Assembly (NCBI RefSeq): GCF_030268965.1
Contig: NZ_BSSE01000031.1
Location: 1-64,000 of the forward strand
Direction of reading: 5' to 3'
DNA from: Microtetraspora sp. NBRC 16547
GTDB taxonomy: Bacteria; Actinomycetota; Actinomycetes; Streptosporangiales; Streptosporangiaceae
Length of the DNA: 64,000 nucleotides
The position numbers were made by a program, and so were the translations under genes. Positions 45,070 to 54,732 of this stretch are shown here, one piece after another. Below the pieces are notes generated by a model, which was not told the DNA's origin, did not search any database, and was given only the letters and a program-made list of their open reading frames with translations. Numbering within the stretch: position 1 is the stretch's first letter; each line of letters starts with the position of its first letter.

Positions 45070-47187
45070 TCAGGCGGGGATCAGCTCATGCAGCGTCGCG
45101 GGCGTGTACGCCCGAGACCCCGCGGGCAGATCGTCCGGAGCCTCCAGCCCGATGTACGTGGTGTGCCCGGCCGACGACGCTTTCGCGCGCAGCAGGTCGG
45201 CCATATAGCGGACCCGCAGGTAGTCGCGCTCCACGATCGAGCGCACCAGCAGGGAGGCGGTGACCCGGTTGCCCTCCACCTGGTTGAAGCCGGGATGCCC
45301 CTTCAGGTAGAGGTGCAGCCATTTCACCCGCCAGTCGCCGTCGTCACCACGAAGGAAGACGAGCGGCAGCGCGACCCGGCCGGAGCCGCGCAGGTCGGAC
45401 TTCATCCGCACGGTACGCGGCTCGAACGGCCGGCCTTTCTGCTCGGCGTCCCGCGTCATGTAGCCGAAGAACGCCTCGGCGGCCTCGTGGAACTGCTCAC
45501 CTGCGTAGACGTTGACCTGGGGGATGATGATCGGCTGGGTCGCGTCGGCGAGCCGGATGTCGATGAACTCCGAAGCGCCGTGGGGCGCGGGCGCCTCGGT
45601 GAGGTCACCGGAGTACTCGGCGAAGCCGTTCGTGTAGTTCGTCCACGAGATGTGCGTCGGATTGTCGTAGGAGGCGTCGAGCATGAGCGCGGACAGATCG
45701 TAGTCGGTGCGCCGCTCGGCCTGGCGCCAGTGGACGAAGAACCTGAGCAGCTCGCCGTCCACCCGCGAAAGCGAGCCGCGGGGCAGTATGCCGAGCCCGG
45801 GCGAGACGGCCTTGCCGGACAGTGGCAGGGCGACGTCGAGCACGTCAGGATCGACGATCAGCTCCCCGGGGTCGCCGAGGCGGCGGGTGATCTCCTCGTC
45901 CAGGACGGCGAGCGCCCGCGACAGGACCTCCTGCTCAAGCGGCGCGCGGGTGTCAGGCGCCGTCCACGCCCTGCCGTACCGGTTGGTGAAGACGCGACCG
46001 GCGGCGGGGGCGAGCCGGTTCTGCAGGTGCTCGCGCAGGGACACCAGGACGCGGCCGGAGGCACCCGTCGCCGCTCTTTCCGCGGCGTCGAGTACGGCCG
46101 ACGCCGACGGGCCGGTCCGCAGCAGGTGGTCAAGGCGGCGCAGCAGCGCGCCGGGCGCGTTCTCCAGCAGTTCGACGGCGTCGGCGGTACGGCCCGTCGA
46201 CAGGGCGGCCTCGACCCTGCTGTCGAAGCTAGCGGCCTCGCGCACGCCCCTGGCCACCTCGAAAACGTGGGCGGCACGCGGGAACTGCGGGTACTCGTGG
46301 GGGTGCAGCCGCTCGCCGAGCCGCTTCCACTGCTCCCTGTAGCGGTGCACGTCGCCGAGCTTGGCCGGGATGGCGACCGCGTCCAGAGCCTGCAGGAACG
46401 CGCGGCGCTCGGCACGGCGGAACGAGCGGAACCTGGTAGGAGTGGCCAGCGTGACGTCGCCTCCGGAGCAGCCGCAGGCGAGCCGGAGCACGTCGGTCAC
46501 CGTGTCGACGAGCAGCGGCCGGCCGGCGGCCAGCCGTACCTCGTTGACGATGGCGCGGTTTTCGCGAACGGGGACGCACTCCGGCTCGTCGGCGCAGAAC
46601 GAAGCCAAGATGTGCAGGGCCGCCAGATCCTCGGCGGCCAGCGGCACCTCAGAGCCTGCCAGCGAGAAGTACAGCTCACGCGCCTCGGACTCCAGGCTCC
46701 CGCCCAACTCCAGCACGGTCACCCGGTCCCCGGCCAGCGGGATCAGCTCGGCGTGCGCCGCCAGCAGATCGGCGTAGGCGTGCGGGTAGCGGCCGTAGCC
46801 CGGCAGGGTCAGCAGGTCGAGCGTCGGCGACTGGACGCGCGCGGCGGCGACCGGGTCGAGCAGCGCCTCGCGCAGCAGGCCGGCCCAGAACTCCAGGGTG
46901 TCGGGCACGTTTGCGGGGAAATCGATGAAGTACGCGTTGTGCTGAACGTGGTCGCCGACCAGGCCGCGGACGGCAGCCAGGATGCGTACGCCGAGATCGA
47001 CCACGGTCTCGCCGGGCAACCGCGACAGCCGTTCGAGCAGGGCAGCCGAGCACGTGAAGCCGACGCTCAGCAGCGCGGCGTCGAGCTGGCGGGCGGCCAC
47101 CTCTCCCCAGCCCGGTGTGGAGCCGGCGGGGGTGCCGATAGGAACTCGTAGCCGCCTGGTGATGACGAGACTTTCCAGAGTGTCCAC
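45070..47187 (-). CDS. Large protein, resembles MXAN_6230/SCO0854 family
   Basis: 705 residues, soluble, no TM segment or signal. The C-terminal third is the most distinctive: LLRFFVHWRQAERRTDYDLS, IIIPQVNVYAGEQF, FFGYMTRDAEQKG, RTVRMKSDLRGSGRVALPLV, WLHLYLKG. I link it, with moderate confidence, to the SCO0854-like family associated with TerD-type stress proteins. I see no RING-type cysteine cluster, which some members have. It is divergent from the conflict operon. Function unknown. Confidence 0.6.
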   Translation of the reverse strand: MDTLESLVITRRLRVPIGTPAGSTPGWGEVAARQLDAALLSVGFTCSAALLERLSRLPGETVVDLGVRILAAVRGLVGDHVQHNAYFIDFPANVPDTLEFWAGLLREALLDPVAAARVQSPTLDLLTLPGYGRYPHAYADLLAAHAELIPLAGDRVTVLELGGSLESEARELYFSLAGSEVPLAAEDLAALHILASFCADEPECVPVRENRAIVNEVRLAAGRPLLVDTVTDVLRLACGCSGGDVTLATPTRFRSFRRAERRAFLQALDAVAIPAKLGDVHRYREQWKRLGERLHPHEYPQFPRAAHVFEVARGVREAASFDSRVEAALSTGRTADAVELLENAPGALLRRLDHLLRTGPSASAVLDAAERAATGASGRVLVSLREHLQNRLAPAAGRVFTNRYGRAWTAPDTRAPLEQEVLSRALAVLDEEITRRLGDPGELIVDPDVLDVALPLSGKAVSPGLGILPRGSLSRVDGELLRFFVHWRQAERRTDYDLSALMLDASYDNPTHISWTNYTNGFAEYSGDLTEAPAPHGASEFIDIRLADATQPIIIPQVNVYAGEQFHEAAEAFFGYMTRDAEQKGRPFEPRTVRMKSDLRGSGRVALPLVFLRGDDGDWRVKWLHLYLKGHPGFNQVEGNRVTASLLVRSIVERDYLRVRYMADLLRAKASSAGHTTYIGLEAPDDLPAGSRAYTPATLHELIPA

Positions 47188-47506
47188 GAGCGCACCTTAT
47201 CGGCGGAAATCTCGACACGCTGCGGGTTTTCTCAGTATTTGATCATCAACGAGTTCCTCGAGCCGGCCCGCCACTACTACCGGCGACGCGCGGTTCGGCA
47301 TGCGACGGAGGAGGCTAGCGAGGGGGCAGACAAGATAAGCCCGAAAGAAGCAGCGAGGCTGGTGGGGAGCGTCTTCGTCTTTCGGCTGTGACGTGACTCT
47401 CTGCACGGGTTTTGTTGCGGTTTGGTGAACTGCCGGGTTCTCTGTCTTGATCGTGGCTACGGTTTCGGCGTCTGAAGGCTGGGGTGAAGGCGAGGGACGG
47501 CCCGGG
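47188..47506. other. Divergent region, possible 50-codon frame
   Basis: 319 bp of lower GC than the surroundings. A short plus-strand frame from TTG 47239 to 47391 looks weakly protein-like (EFLEPARHYYRRRAVRHA), family unknown. This stretch probably also contains the promoter for the downstream operon and sequence flanking the lost transposon. Confidence 0.25.
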
Positions 47507-47795
47507 GTGACGTGGATTGAGCGCACCGCCTATCCGCAGTTCAAGCGGCTGACGTCGGCGCGGGTGCTGCATGTGGTCTTCACACCCTCGAGCGAGGAAA
47601 ACCGGCCCAGCGTGCCACCTGGTCGCCGAAGGCAGGCAGATCGCCGCCGACCAGCTCGGCCAGATCGCCCCCTATCTACGCGCCCACATCAGCCGCTTCG
47701 GCGCCTACGCCACCGACGAGTTGCGCCGCGAGCCCGACCCGTTCGACCCGCTCCTCAAAGAGGTCGACTTCACCGCCATCGATCTGGCCGCATGA
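47507..47795 (+). pseudogene. Tn3-type transposase, internally deleted
   Basis: From GTG 47507 about 28 codons (ERTAYPQFKRLTSARVLHVV, FTPSSEE) match the N-terminus of DUF4158-type Tn3 transposases. After a frame change near 47605, roughly 60 codons (AADQLGQIAPYLRAHISRFG, AYATDELRREPDPFDPLL) match the C-terminus and end at TGA 47795. About 900 central codons, with the DDE catalytic residues, are missing. No terminal repeats are obvious. The Trypco1 gene begins 14 bp later. Confidence 0.62.
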
Positions 47796-47809
47796 CACTG
47801 GAGGATGCT

Positions 47810-48181
47810 ATGAATGACCGTCTTGTGCACACGGTGGAAGTGCCCGTGGGCGACGGCAGTGACGAGGTTGTCCGTGTCCAGATCCGCGAGGTCGATGAGG
47901 CTCTTGTCCGCGTGGGCAGGGGCGGGCGCACCATAGCGCGGGCCGAGCGGTCGCTCGGGCAGATGCTGGAAACTGTCCGCCCTGTGGCGGAGAGCTTTGT
48001 CACGCGGTTGCGAGGACTGGCCAACGCGCCGGATGAGATCGTGTTGGAGTTCGGGGTCTCGCTGTCGGCCGAGGCGGACGTCGTCATCGCGAGCACGGCA
48101 ACCGCGGCCAATTTCTCGGTGAGTTTGACGTGGAACCGTAGCGACGCCCGAGGCGCAACTGACGAGCCAGCGGGGGCTTGA
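47810..48181 (+). CDS. Trypco1 (CU044_2847-like) domain protein
   Basis: 123 residues of the trypsin-co-occurring domain 1: VEVPVGDGSDEVVRVQIREV, a central helical segment with FVTRLRGLANAPDEIVLEFG, and the hallmark SLSAEADVVIASTATAANFS followed by VSLTW. Trypco1 proteins are genetically linked to trypsin-nSTAND effectors in predicted conflict systems, as here. GGAGG lies five bases before ATG 47810. It is followed after 38 bp by the large protease/STAND gene. It may bind or be cleaved by that protein. Confidence 0.82.
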   Translation: MNDRLVHTVEVPVGDGSDEVVRVQIREVDEALVRVGRGGRTIARAERSLGQMLETVRPVAESFVTRLRGLANAPDEIVLEFGVSLSAEADVVIASTATAANFSVSLTWNRSDARGATDEPAGA

Positions 48182-48219
48182 TCCGATCTGTATCTGCCGT
48201 GAGGAGCGGAGGGGACGCG

Positions 48220-51200
48220 ATGGCGGAGACAGGACGGACATGGTCAGACAGCCCGGATGAAGACCTGGCTGCGGCGATCGTCCAGATCAAAGGGCAGCAC
48301 GGCGCGCTGGGGGGCGCGGGTTTTCTCATCACACCGGACCTGGTGCTGACCTGCGCCCATGTGGTCTCCGACGCACTGGAGAAGCCCCGGCAGGAGCCTG
48401 TGCCCACGGGGACGCCGGTCACGGTGGAGCTTCCGCTGGCCCCGCCCCCGGTCAGCGGTGGGCCACGCCCGGCATGGCTGGCCCGGGTGGAGAACTGGGT
48501 GCCGATCAGGGCCGAGCGGACCGGCGACATCGCTGTCCTGCGGCTGCCGGAGCCCATCCCCGGCACTCATCCGCTGCCCATGGCCGACCCCGACAAGGTG
48601 GAGGGCGGCCAGGTGCGCGCGGTGGGATTCACCCGCGACGCGCCGGGCGGGATCTGGTTTGAGGGCAAGCTCGTCGGCGCCACGGGTGAGGGCTGGGTGC
48701 AGCTGTCGAGAGCCACCGGGCAGGCCGCCCACGTCAAGCCTGGCTTCAGCGGCAGTCCCGTCTGGGACAACGCACTGCGTGCGGTGGTCGGCCTGCTGGT
48801 GGCGGCACAGCCCGAAAGCGACGCCCAGCAGGCCTACGCGCTGCGCACGAAGACCATCGTGCGGGAGATTCCCACCCTCGGCCCCGCCGTACGCCCGCCC
48901 TCACCCTTCCGCGGCCTGGAAACCTACCGGGAAAACGACGGCCACGTCTTCTGCGGACGCGATGGCGACATCGCAGAAGTCGTCACCGCCCTGCGCAGTG
49001 CTCACACCGTGACGGTGTACGGGCCTTCAGGCTGCGGCAAGTCGTCGCTGGCTCTGGCCGGTGTGGTGCCCCGGATGCGGGATGCCGGATACAAGGTGCT
49101 GGTGGTCAACGCCGGGCGGATCTCCTCTCCGCGGTCTGCGCTTGCCACCGAGCTGTTCGAAGCCGTCCAGTCCGAGCGGCACGGGCCCGCGCGGGCGCAC
49201 AGCGCCGACCAGGTCGAGGGCTGGCTCAAGGACAAGGGGATAGCGGACACGCTCCACCGCGCCTGGGGCACAGCCTCGGTCAATCTCCTGGTCGTCCTCG
49301 ACCAGGCCGAAGCGCTGCTGAACCGCACCCAAACCGAGATCGACGAGCTCATCGACCTGCTGTTCCCACAGCGTCATCCGGTCGGCGGGCTGCGGGTCCT
49401 GGTCACGCTGCGGTCCGACTTGATGGACGCGGTTCTGAAGCACCCCCGCCTGGGGCCCGCCTTGCGCGGCGGATTGACACTTCCGCTCACCCCCATGGCA
49501 CGCGACCAGCTCCAGGAGGTGATCACCAAGCCCGTCAAGCCGCCCGTGGCATACGAACCGGGGCTCGTGCGACGCATCCTGGACGACGCGGGCGCCGAGC
49601 CGGGAATCCTCCCTCTGCTGGGCTTCGTGTTGCAGCAGCTGTGGGAAAAGGCGGACGGCGGCTACCTGCGAAACAAGGCATACGAGGATATGGGGGGCGT
49701 GTTCAAAGCACTGGAAAAGCACGCCGACCAGGCCTGGAAGGACTGCGTCGGCGAGCAGGCAGAGGTGAAGGCCGCAGCGAAGCGGCTGCTCACCGGCCTG
49801 GTGCAAGTGCCGCCCGGCGGCGAGCGGCAGATGCCGGTGCGGCGCACACTCACTCGTGCGGAAGCAGGCGAGCAGGGCTGGCAGATCGCGGAAGCCTTCG
49901 CCAGGCGGCGACTGCTGGTGCTGGACCGCGGCAAAGACAAACCGGAAACCGCCGAACTGGCCCATGAAGCACTGATCATGGCCTGGCCCGCGCTGCGGCG
50001 GCAGGTGGAAGACGACCGAACGTTTCTGACCGCGCGGGCGGAACTGGACCATGACCTACGGCGCTGGAAGGACCCCAAACGATCTGCGTTGCCTGCGCCA
50101 GCGCAGCTGGCGGCGCTCGATCAGTGGCTGGGCAAGCGTGAAAGCGAACTGTCCGAAGAGCAACGTGAGTTCCTGGAGCTTGCCCGCCGCCGGCAGCGGG
50201 CCCGGCGCCGACGGACCCGCGCCGTGTGGACCGCGCTGGCCCTGGTGGCCGCGCTGATCGTGGGCCTGGGTACCTTCCTCGGTGACCAGATGCAGGTCAG
50301 CGCGGAGCGGGCAGCGGAGGGACGCTCACGTGCAATCGCCAGCCTCACCCAGGAAACCGCCACAACCGACCCAGGGCTGGCAGCTCTGGCCGCCATCGCG
50401 GCCTACAAGACCGCGCCGACGCAGGAAGCCCGCAGCGCGCTGCTGCGCCGATACGACCAGTTCAAAGACGCCGCATGGGCGCTGACCGGTGTCCAAGGGC
50501 CGACCCAGGACGTCGCGATGAGCGCAGACGGCTCGGTGACGCTGGCGACGTCCGGGCTCGGCCGCGCGACGCTGTTCGTCCGCCACGCCAGCGGCAGGGT
50601 GCTGCGCAAGCATCTCAACCTCGCCGACAACGTGTTCGCCCCCCTGGTCAGCAGAGACGGCCGGCGCATCGCCTACATACTGAAGGGGCAGGGCTCGGTG
50701 GTCTGGCACGATGTGCGCCCCACGGCGAACGACATCATCGTGGGCCCGGCGCGCCGCCTGCGCGGCGGCGAACTCACGCAAGTCACGCTCGGAGGACTGC
50801 AGGGTTCCTTCAGCGTCGCCGCCTTCTCCCCCAACGCCGACCAGGTAGCCGCGGTGGCACTGGACGGAAAGCTGCGGGTGTGGGACGTGACGACGCAGCA
50901 ACTTCGGACGCTGCCGCAGCGCCTGCCTCCCCTGCAGCAGGTGTGGTTCGGCCCGGACGAGAACACGCTCGTGGCCGTGCGGCGCGACAGCACGGTGGAT
51001 ATTCTCTCCAGTTCCGTGGTGTCCCTCGACATCCGCACCGGGAAGATACGTGACCTGGAGGACCGCCACAGCACGTCGGGTCAGCGGCTGGACGCGGCCG
51101 ATGTCTCAGCCGATGGCGGTGTGCTGGTTGTCTGCCGGGGCCGCACCACCGGCGGGGGAAAGGCCACCTACCGGGCCGCACGCGTGGCAGACGGACGGGA

Positions 51201-52515
51201 ACTGACCCGCTACACGCCCCCCGGCGACTACAGCTCATGCCGCCACCCCGCCATCGACCAAACAGGCGAGCACATCGCGATCAACGAAGGTAACGGCAAC
51301 TGGGCGCTCCTCGATGCCCGGCCGGGCAAGCACCCGCAACGGTTCTTCGGGGCCTCCAGCATCAGCTACGGTGACAAGGTCGGACCCCTCCTGGGCAATC
51401 CCGGCGATCCCATCGTGGTCCACCGCAGCGAAACCGGGGTGACCGGATGGAGGATGATCGCTGAAGACGGCGCCGTGGCTTTCAGCCCGCCAAAGCTGCT
51501 CGACCACGGGAAAACGATGGTGGTCCGCTTGGGCGAGCACGGCGACAGGCTGTCGGTCAGAGAGACCGAGGGCCAGGAAAGAACCCTCGCCGAGGTCCGC
51601 AATGACGCCACCACGCCCCCGGACGCCAAGCAGGAACTGGCCGTCAACGGCTCGGAAACGCTGCTGGCCGATGTGGCCGACCACAACAGGATCACGATCC
51701 GGGACCTACCAGACCTGCGCACGGTGGCCGAGTTCACCACCCGCATGCCCCCTATGGGCAAGGACGGGAAGCGAGAACTGGTGAGCTTCTTCTTCATCAG
51801 TGATGAGGAACTGGTGACGGCCTCCGGAGGAGTGGTCGAACACTGGAATGCCCGCGATGGCCGGCGCCTGTCCAATCCGCTCGACATACGCGATCTCCGC
51901 ATTGACGGGGTGGATCCCACGGAGTTCTTCCCACAGCCGCTGTTTCCCGAGCCGGGGCATGTGCAGTTCGTCAACCTCGGCGACCACACCCTGCGCGCCG
52001 TGAATCTGCGCACGGGAACAGAGAACCCGGACCTGCGGATCCGGCTGGGCCCCGACATGCTCACCGCCGTGGTCAATCGCAGCGGCCGCCTCGCCCTCGT
52101 GCTGACCAGAGGCTCCATGATCGAGCTGTGGTCGGTGCAAGACCGCCGCCGACCGCAAAGGGTGCTGGGCCCGCTCGGGCCGCTGGAGCCGAACAGGTGG
52201 CAGATCGGGGGCTGGGGGGATTCCGGATTCTTCCTGGCCAACGGGAACTCCGTACGTTTCATGTCGGCGGCGGACCCTGGTCGTATCGACATCGAGTCCT
52301 ACGACTTCGCAGACAAGCAAGGCTTCTTGGCATCGGCCGACGGCGGGAAGGCCCTGCTGAGGAACCCCATGAACGGAGGGCACGTAGACATGTTCCGGCT
52401 CGACCCCATGCTCTGGCAGCGCCACCTGTGCAACGTCCTCGGAGGCGACCTCAGCCAAGACGAGCGCCGCATCCTGCCGCCGGGGCTGCCGGATGTCCTA
52501 TGCCCGCCCCGATGA
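48220..52515 (+). CDS. Trypsin-nSTAND1-TM-beta-propeller protein
   Basis: 1431 residues. Residues 15-215: trypsin-like protease with triad H47 (TCAHVVS), D103 (GDIAVL), S177 (GFSGSP). Residues 230-600: STAND NTPase with Walker A GPSGCGKSS (268-276), Walker B LLVVLDQAE (356-364), sensor TLRSDLMDAVL, and the conserved AHEALIMAWPAL at its end. Residues 669-687: one TM helix after an Arg-rich stretch. Residues 740-1431: WD40-like propeller repeats (FSPNADQVAAVALDGKLRVW). A membrane-tethered sensor probably recognises a ligand through the propeller and activates the protease. ATG 48220 has GGAGGGG at 5 bp. Confidence 0.88.
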   Translation: MAETGRTWSDSPDEDLAAAIVQIKGQHGALGGAGFLITPDLVLTCAHVVSDALEKPRQEPVPTGTPVTVELPLAPPPVSGGPRPAWLARVENWVPIRAERTGDIAVLRLPEPIPGTHPLPMADPDKVEGGQVRAVGFTRDAPGGIWFEGKLVGATGEGWVQLSRATGQAAHVKPGFSGSPVWDNALRAVVGLLVAAQPESDAQQAYALRTKTIVREIPTLGPAVRPPSPFRGLETYRENDGHVFCGRDGDIAEVVTALRSAHTVTVYGPSGCGKSSLALAGVVPRMRDAGYKVLVVNAGRISSPRSALATELFEAVQSERHGPARAHSADQVEGWLKDKGIADTLHRAWGTASVNLLVVLDQAEALLNRTQTEIDELIDLLFPQRHPVGGLRVLVTLRSDLMDAVLKHPRLGPALRGGLTLPLTPMARDQLQEVITKPVKPPVAYEPGLVRRILDDAGAEPGILPLLGFVLQQLWEKADGGYLRNKAYEDMGGVFKALEKHADQAWKDCVGEQAEVKAAAKRLLTGLVQVPPGGERQMPVRRTLTRAEAGEQGWQIAEAFARRRLLVLDRGKDKPETAELAHEALIMAWPALRRQVEDDRTFLTARAELDHDLRRWKDPKRSALPAPAQLAALDQWLGKRESELSEEQREFLELARRRQRARRRRTRAVWTALALVAALIVGLGTFLGDQMQVSAERAAEGRSRAIASLTQETATTDPGLAALAAIAAYKTAPTQEARSALLRRYDQFKDAAWALTGVQGPTQDVAMSADGSVTLATSGLGRATLFVRHASGRVLRKHLNLADNVFAPLVSRDGRRIAYILKGQGSVVWHDVRPTANDIIVGPARRLRGGELTQVTLGGLQGSFSVAAFSPNADQVAAVALDGKLRVWDVTTQQLRTLPQRLPPLQQVWFGPDENTLVAVRRDSTVDILSSSVVSLDIRTGKIRDLEDRHSTSGQRLDAADVSADGGVLVVCRGRTTGGGKATYRAARVADGRELTRYTPPGDYSSCRHPAIDQTGEHIAINEGNGNWALLDARPGKHPQRFFGASSISYGDKVGPLLGNPGDPIVVHRSETGVTGWRMIAEDGAVAFSPPKLLDHGKTMVVRLGEHGDRLSVRETEGQERTLAEVRNDATTPPDAKQELAVNGSETLLADVADHNRITIRDLPDLRTVAEFTTRMPPMGKDGKRELVSFFFISDEELVTASGGVVEHWNARDGRRLSNPLDIRDLRIDGVDPTEFFPQPLFPEPGHVQFVNLGDHTLRAVNLRTGTENPDLRIRLGPDMLTAVVNRSGRLALVLTRGSMIELWSVQDRRRPQRVLGPLGPLEPNRWQIGGWGDSGFFLANGNSVRFMSAADPGRIDIESYDFADKQGFLASADGGKALLRNPMNGGHVDMFRLDPMLWQRHLCNVLGGDLSQDERRILPPGLPDVLCPPR

Positions 52516-52861
52516 ACAACCTCACCATCGATTGAGCAGGCACGGCGGACGAGTCACTCACCTCAACGGCGGATGCCTCGATAGGCGACAGTGCTGTCCG
52601 TCAAAGGAACCCCTATCCGCCTCGGGGGCACGGTGGGCCTCTGCCCCCCTAGCGCGGACGGCCGGAGCGGCGCCACCACACCACCTCCACGGCGGGCGGT
52701 AGCTGAATGTCGGTCGCTGTCTCCATCGAGAACGAGGCGTTGCGCGGCGAGTTTACCGACGCGGGGATGATGCGTCAGGCCGTGCGGCCGATCGCCGCAA
52801 CCCTAAAACCATTGCGCAATATCTGTTGCACAACTTCTGTTGCAGGTATCACCATGATCCT
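52516..52861. promoter_or_regulatory. Intergenic: hairpin and ArsR operator region
   Basis: A hairpin GGGGGCA/TGCCCCC (52624-52630, 52642-52648) may terminate the upstream operon. Before the ArsR gene lie palindromes ATTGCGCAAT (52811-52820) and GTTGCACAAC (52825-52834), plus two direct copies of TCTGTTGCA (52822, 52836). TTGCAC (52826-52831) and CACCAT (52850-52855) with 18-bp spacing form a promoter whose -10 ends six bases before GTG 52862. Confidence 0.55.
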
Positions 52862-53434
52862 GTGACGGATCCAGACCTTCCCAAAGTGACCGACTCCCGA
52901 GTGCTCGCCGCAATGTCGCACCCGCTCCGCCGGCGCCTCATGGACATGCTCAAGGTTTACGGCCCGGCCACCGCGAGCGCTCTGGCCGACCGGACCGGTC
53001 AGGCGGTCGCCAACATCAGCCACCACCTGAAGGTGCTCGGCGTTGCGGGCTTGATCGTGGAGGCGCCGGAACTCGCCAAGGATCGCCGCGAGCGCTGGTG
53101 GCGGCTGGTCGCACCGACGCTCCGCTGGGTGACCGGCGACTTCGACGACGACCCGGCCGGCCAAGTGGTGGCCAACGCAGCGGTCTCGCTCGGTCTCGAC
53201 CGGCAGGTCAGCCTGGTTCGCGCCTGGCACGCCACCAGGGAGGAACGCCCCGCATGGAACGGGGCGGCCTTCTCCGTCGACAAGTGGCTGCACCTGACTC
53301 CTGCCGAACTCGGCGAGTTGGAGCAGGAGATCCTCGCGGTGCTCGACCGGTGGGAGCAGCGGAACCTGCCCGATGACGGGCAGACCCGCGAGCCGGTTTT
53401 CCTGTTTGCCCATGGCGTACCGGCACAGCCGTGA
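52862..53434 (+). CDS. ArsR-type HTH regulator
   Basis: 190 residues. Winged HTH at the N-terminus: RVLAAMSHPLRRRLMDMLKV, SALADRTGQAVANISHHLKV, then GLIVEAPE and RRERWWRL wing. The C-terminal extension (EQEILAVLDRWEQRNLPDDG) resembles regulators adjacent to MFS exporters. No metal-binding Cys cluster, so probably not a metal sensor. GTGA overlap with the exporter gene. Confidence 0.87.
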   Translation: MTDPDLPKVTDSRVLAAMSHPLRRRLMDMLKVYGPATASALADRTGQAVANISHHLKVLGVAGLIVEAPELAKDRRERWWRLVAPTLRWVTGDFDDDPAGQVVANAAVSLGLDRQVSLVRAWHATREERPAWNGAAFSVDKWLHLTPAELGELEQEILAVLDRWEQRNLPDDGQTREPVFLFAHGVPAQP

Positions 53435-54732
53435 CCGCCGTCGAATCCGCACCGCCGCGCGATCCCCGCGCGCCTCGCCGGCCGGACGGCCTGTTCCGGC
53501 ATCGGAATTTTCGGCTGCTGTGGATCGGCCAGATCGCCAGCAAGCTGGGGAGCAGCGTGACCAGCGTGGCCCTGCCGCTGGTCGCGGTCGCCACGCTCGA
53601 CGCGAGCACCTTCCAGGTGGCGCTGCTCTCCGCGGCGGCCTGGTTGCCCTGGCTGATCATCGGTTTGCCAGCCGGCGCCTGGGTGGACCGCCTGCCGCGC
53701 CGACCGGTGATGCTCACCTGCGATCTGGCCAGCCTGCTGCTCTTCCTCAGCGTCCCGGTCGCCGCCTGGCTGGATCGGCTGACCATCGGTCATCTGTTGG
53801 CCGTCGCGCTGGGCGCCGGCACCGCGAGTGTCTTCTTCCAGACGGCCTACCAGGTCTATCTGCCGTCCCTGCTGGATCGCGGCGAGGTGGCCGAGGGCAA
53901 CGCCAAGGTACAGGCGACCGAGGCCGCCGCCCAGGTCGGCGGTCCAGGCGTGGCTGGCTTGATCACACAGCTCGCCGGCGCGGTGAACGGGCTGCTCGTC
54001 GATGCGGCGAGCTTCCTGATCTCGGCGCTCTGCTTGCTGGCGATCCGGACCCGCCGGCCTCGCCTCCCACGCGCCCGGCGAAGCAGCACACTGCGTCAGG
54101 AGATCGGCGAGGGCCTCCGGTTTGTGGCTCGGGACCCCTATCTGCGTGTGCTGACCGTGTTCTCGGCCGCAAGCAACATAGGGCTGATCGGTTATCAGTC
54201 GATCCTGGTCGTCTTCCTGGTCCGCGAGGTCGGGGTGAGCCCAGGTGCGGTCGGCGTTCTCGCCGCCGCGACGAGCCTTGGCGGGGTGCTCGGCGCCGTC
54301 TCGGCCACCGCGCCGGCTCGTCGCTTCGGATCGGCCCGCACCCTGCTCGCCGCCGAGCTGGGCGCGGCGCCTTTCGGGCTACTGATCCCGCTCACCGCAC
54401 CGGGGCCGGGGCTGGCGCTGACGATTGCCGGCGGGTTCGTTGTCGGTGCCGGGGCCGCGGTGGGCAACGTGCTCAAGGGAAGCTTCCGGCAGACCTACAG
54501 CCCGCACGCCCTGCTCGGCCGGGCCACGGTGAGCATGCAACTGGTCAGCTACGGGACGATCCCGCTCGGCGCGCTGCTGGGCGGGGCGCTCGGCACCGCG
54601 TTGGGAGTCCGCCCCGCCATGTGGATCATCATGAGCGGGCTGGCCCTGACCGGGCTGATCCTGCTGACGGGACCGCTGCGCCGGCAGCGCGACCTGCCCG
54701 ACCGGCCCAGCTTGGCCTCGGCCATCGCCTAG
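53431..54732 (+). CDS. MFS transporter (12 TM, MFS_3-like)
   Basis: 433 residues, about 12 TM segments. N-terminal FRLLWIGQIASKLGSSVTSV and motif A region AGAWVDRLPRRPVML. This group resembles enterobactin/macrolide exporters. It overlaps the ArsR gene (GTGA), so drug or metabolite induction through ArsR is likely. Confidence 0.9.
   Translation: MTAVESAPPRDPRAPRRPDGLFRHRNFRLLWIGQIASKLGSSVTSVALPLVAVATLDASTFQVALLSAAAWLPWLIIGLPAGAWVDRLPRRPVMLTCDLASLLLFLSVPVAAWLDRLTIGHLLAVALGAGTASVFFQTAYQVYLPSLLDRGEVAEGNAKVQATEAAAQVGGPGVAGLITQLAGAVNGLLVDAASFLISALCLLAIRTRRPRLPRARRSSTLRQEIGEGLRFVARDPYLRVLTVFSAASNIGLIGYQSILVVFLVREVGVSPGAVGVLAAATSLGGVLGAVSATAPARRFGSARTLLAAELGAAPFGLLIPLTAPGPGLALTIAGGFVVGAGAAVGNVLKGSFRQTYSPHALLGRATVSMQLVSYGTIPLGALLGGALGTALGVRPAMWIIMSGLALTGLILLTGPLRRQRDLPDRPSLASAIA

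Noticed and set aside
45025-47151. Plus-strand open frame of 708 codons antisense to the SCO0854-like gene
   Set aside because: Composition is His/Gln/Gly/Arg-rich with no domain, as expected for the antisense of a GC-rich gene; the minus frame has coherent motifs.
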